The position numbers and the translations under genes are program-made. 7,509 bases of DNA from Clostridiales bacterium (GTDB lineage: Bacteria > Bacillota > Clostridia > Christensenellales > JAISNN01): positions 1-7,509 of the forward strand of contig JAISQX010000168.1 of assembly GCA_031273965.1 (NCBI GenBank). The letters are read 5' to 3'. Positions 6,614-7,509 of the stretch are shown piece by piece. Under the pieces are notes generated by a model. It worked only from the letters and a program-made list of their open reading frames with translations, did not search any database and was not told where the DNA came from. The number at the start of each line of letters is the position of its first letter. Position 1 is the first letter of the stretch.

Positions 6614-6671
6614 TTGAATGCCATTCATAGTATTAAAAATTTTAAGTCTTTAAAATACTATGTATTTTAAA
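6614..6671. repeat. Nested inverted repeats between divergent birA and the CxxC miniprotein gene
   Basis: Three perfect inverted repeats crowd this AT-rich spacer. TGAAT-GCC-ATTCA is at 6615-6627. CATAGTATT (6626-6634) is inverted as AATACTATG (6654-6662), 19 nt apart. TTTAAAATA (6649-6657) is inverted as TATTTTAAA (6663-6671), around the centre CTATG. The last two share a half-site. None matches the usual BirA box (TTGTTAAC or TTGTAAAC type arms). The position between two divergent starts fits an operator, and none has a GC stem plus U-tract. I see no confident promoter for either gene. Confidence 0.5.
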
Positions 6672-6708
6672 AAAGGACATAAAACAGTATAACAAAAGGA
6701 GGTGTAAT

Positions 6709-6819
6709 ATGTCAATAGAACAGCGTGTATATTTTATTTGTGATAGGTGCGGCGAGAGTGTCTTTTATTATCTTGGCGAAAATCGGGCGCTTGATTCCAT
6801 ATGCTTAAGTAAATTATAA
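6709..6819 (+). CDS. 36-residue CxxC miniprotein (zinc-finger-like), function unknown
   Basis: ATG 6709 is preceded by AAAGGAGGTG (6695-6704), almost the full anti-Shine-Dalgarno complement, at ideal spacing. The frame ends at TAA 6817-6819, and an intrinsic terminator follows 24 bp later, so this looks like a complete small transcription unit. The protein begins MSIEQRVYFICDRCGESVFYY; the CDRCG knuckle (Cys11, Cys14) and a later Cys32 near the end (SICLSKL) suggest a metal-binding zinc-ribbon fragment. Only three cysteines are seen, so a fourth ligand would have to come from another residue or a partner. Its start resembles the N-terminal knuckle of small clostridial and phage-type proteins, so it may be a shortened relative. 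It is divergent from birA and convergent with the toxin-antitoxin pair. No function can be assigned. Confidence 0.65.
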   Translation: MSIEQRVYFICDRCGESVFYYLGENRALDSICLSKL

Positions 6820-6843
6820 TTTTATAGCCGGCGTAAAAATAAA

Positions 6844-6876
6844 AGAGAGCGTTTGAAAGCTCTCTCGGTTTTTTTT
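6844..6876. terminator. Bidirectional intrinsic terminator
   Basis: AGAGAGC (6844-6850) pairs with GCTCTCT (6859-6865) around an 8-nt loop. On the + strand the stem is followed by CGG and T8 (6869-6876), ending the miniprotein transcript. On the - strand the reverse complement of the upstream AAAAATAAAA gives TTTTATTTTT directly after the stem, ending the toxin-antitoxin transcript, whose stop codon (6875-6877) touches the element. Confidence 0.9.
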
Positions 6877-7153
6877 ATTGTTTGAATAATTTGGAATGGC
6901 TTCCGGTTCTTTGAAAATACACTACTTTGTTTTTATGGTCGATTTTATAAATTAGTAGCCAGTCGGGTTTTACATGGCATTCCATATATCCTTCGTATTC
7001 GCCTTCTAATTCGTGTTCTCGTTTGTTCTCTGTGAGAGCTGTTTCGTTAGTGATTTGTTTCATGACTTCTTTTGTTGCTTTTAGTTTTGCGGATTGATTT
7101 TGTATTGATTTTAAATCATTTTTAAATTTTGACGTAAAAACCGCTTTTAGCAC
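6875..7153 (-). CDS. yafQ: YafQ-family toxin (RelE superfamily mRNA interferase)
   Basis: YafQ toxins bind the ribosome and cut mRNA in the A site, halting growth unless held by their antitoxin. The 92-residue product has the right length and matches the E. coli YafQ active-site pattern. His47, His60, Asp64, Trp65, His86 and Phe90 stand at the positions of His50, His63, Asp67, Trp68, His87 and Phe91, in HELEGEY, ECHVKPDWLLIYK and RTGSHSKLF. All appear retained, so the toxin is probably active. The start is GTG at 7153-7151, directly abutting the antitoxin TAA, with GGAGG inside the last antitoxin codons. This favours translational coupling and less toxin than antitoxin. Base use looks AT-richer than in the thi genes, consistent with a mobile module. 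The symbol is by family resemblance. Confidence 0.93.
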   Translation of the reverse strand: MLKAVFTSKFKNDLKSIQNQSAKLKATKEVMKQITNETALTENKREHELEGEYEGYMECHVKPDWLLIYKIDHKNKVVYFQRTGSHSKLFKQ

Positions 7154-7429
7154 TTATACCTCCAGTTCCTTGAAAAGTTCGTCAAGGTCTTTAGGCGTTG
7201 CTTTTATTTTTCCATTTATCATGTCTTCGGTTTCTTGCATTGCCGCTAATGTCGTTTTGTTTGGTATGTGCGTTTGGATTTTAAACGGTATGCCGCCGTC
7301 GATAACCGATTGATGTAAAAATATATTTATGGCGTCGGTTATTGTTATTCCGAAATTAGCGTAAAGTCTTTCGGCGTTCGCTTTTGTTTCCGGGTTTACT
7401 CTGATGTGAATTGTGTCAGATTTATTCAT
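7154..7429 (-). CDS. dinJ: RelB/DinJ-family antitoxin
   Basis: This 91-residue protein should neutralise the adjacent toxin and autoregulate the operon. The N-terminal half is a ribbon-helix-helix DNA-binding domain: the DTIHIRVN strand (5-12), helix PETKANAERLYANFG (13-27), then the ITITDAINIFLHQSVIDGG helix typical of DinJ/RelB. The C-terminal half, from about residue 50 to DELFKELEV, is the charged toxin-wrapping tail. ATG 7429 has GAGAGG upstream on the minus strand (7437-7442). It is the first gene of the two-gene operon, as usual for type II systems, and its stop is immediately followed by the toxin start. Confidence 0.93.
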   Translation of the reverse strand: MNKSDTIHIRVNPETKANAERLYANFGITITDAINIFLHQSVIDGGIPFKIQTHIPNKTTLAAMQETEDMINGKIKATPKDLDELFKELEV

Positions 7430-7457
7430 AACGATACCTCTCTTTTATTAGTATATG

Positions 7458-7489
7458 AATATTGTAGCACAATATTTACACGTTGTCAA
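7458..7489 (-). promoter_or_regulatory. Promoter and palindromic operator of the toxin-antitoxin operon
   Basis: On the minus strand a perfect TTGACA (+ strand 7484-7489), a 17-nt spacer and TACAAT (7461-7466) form a near-consensus promoter. A perfect palindrome, AATATTGT-AGC-ACAATATT (7458-7476), covers the -10 box. This fits autorepression by the ribbon-helix-helix antitoxin, alone or with toxin. Confidence 0.88.
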
Positions 7490-7509
7490 CATATTCTTAA
7501 AATAATTTT

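Noticed and set aside
6614..6671. BirA operator (BioO) for biotin-dependent autoregulation
   Set aside because: The inverted repeat arms do not resemble TTGTTAAC/TTGTAAAC arms, and the spacings differ from known BirA boxes.

Overview
The window looks like chromosome from an anaerobic Firmicutes/Clostridia-type bacterium. The grounds are consensus TTGACA/TATAAT promoters, GGAGG-type ribosome binding sites, a TPP riboswitch with an intrinsic terminator, frequent ATA isoleucine codons, and an oxygen-sensitive radical-SAM tyrosine lyase (ThiH) where aerobes usually use a glycine oxidase (ThiO). The taxon is an inference; no rRNA or tRNA is visible.

Layout. Positions 2-97 hold the last 31 codons of an unidentified gene. 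Positions 200-2133 hold a six-hairpin glycosidase of the glycogen-debranching (amylo-alpha-1,6-glucosidase-like) type, broken by a one-base frameshift near 1365-1384. Its last codons and stop are partly repeated 67 bp downstream. A strong promoter at 2238-2266 drives a small single-pass membrane protein gene that also appears frameshifted. Next comes the best-defined unit of the window: a TPP riboswitch (about 2617-2731), an expression-platform terminator that also buries the Shine-Dalgarno, and thiE-thiS-thiG-thiH on the + strand (2806-5697). Converging on thiH is a birA-like biotin protein ligase/repressor gene (5750-6577, - strand) that lacks the usual C-terminal domain. Divergent from birA, across an AT-rich spacer with nested inverted repeats, is a 36-codon CxxC miniprotein gene with a near-perfect Shine-Dalgarno. 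It shares a bidirectional terminator with a DinJ/YafQ-type toxin-antitoxin pair (- strand, 6875-7429). The promoter and palindromic operator of that pair lie at the right edge.

How the genes work together. ThiS (sulfur carrier), ThiG (thiazole synthase) and ThiH (dehydroglycine from tyrosine) make the thiazole phosphate half of thiamine. ThiE joins it to the HMP pyrophosphate half. The riboswitch should shut the operon when thiamine pyrophosphate is plentiful. The ThiS-adenylating enzyme ThiF and the pyrimidine enzymes ThiC and ThiD are not in this window.

Three genes (glycosidase, small membrane protein, birA) show damage or truncation while the thi and toxin-antitoxin genes look intact. 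This suggests local gene decay, although assembly indels could explain the two frameshifts. I see no clearly undescribed multi-gene system. The most distinctive items are the predicted aptamer-terminator pairing of the riboswitch, the shortened BirA, the CxxC miniprotein with its palindrome-rich upstream region, and the duplicated gene tail.
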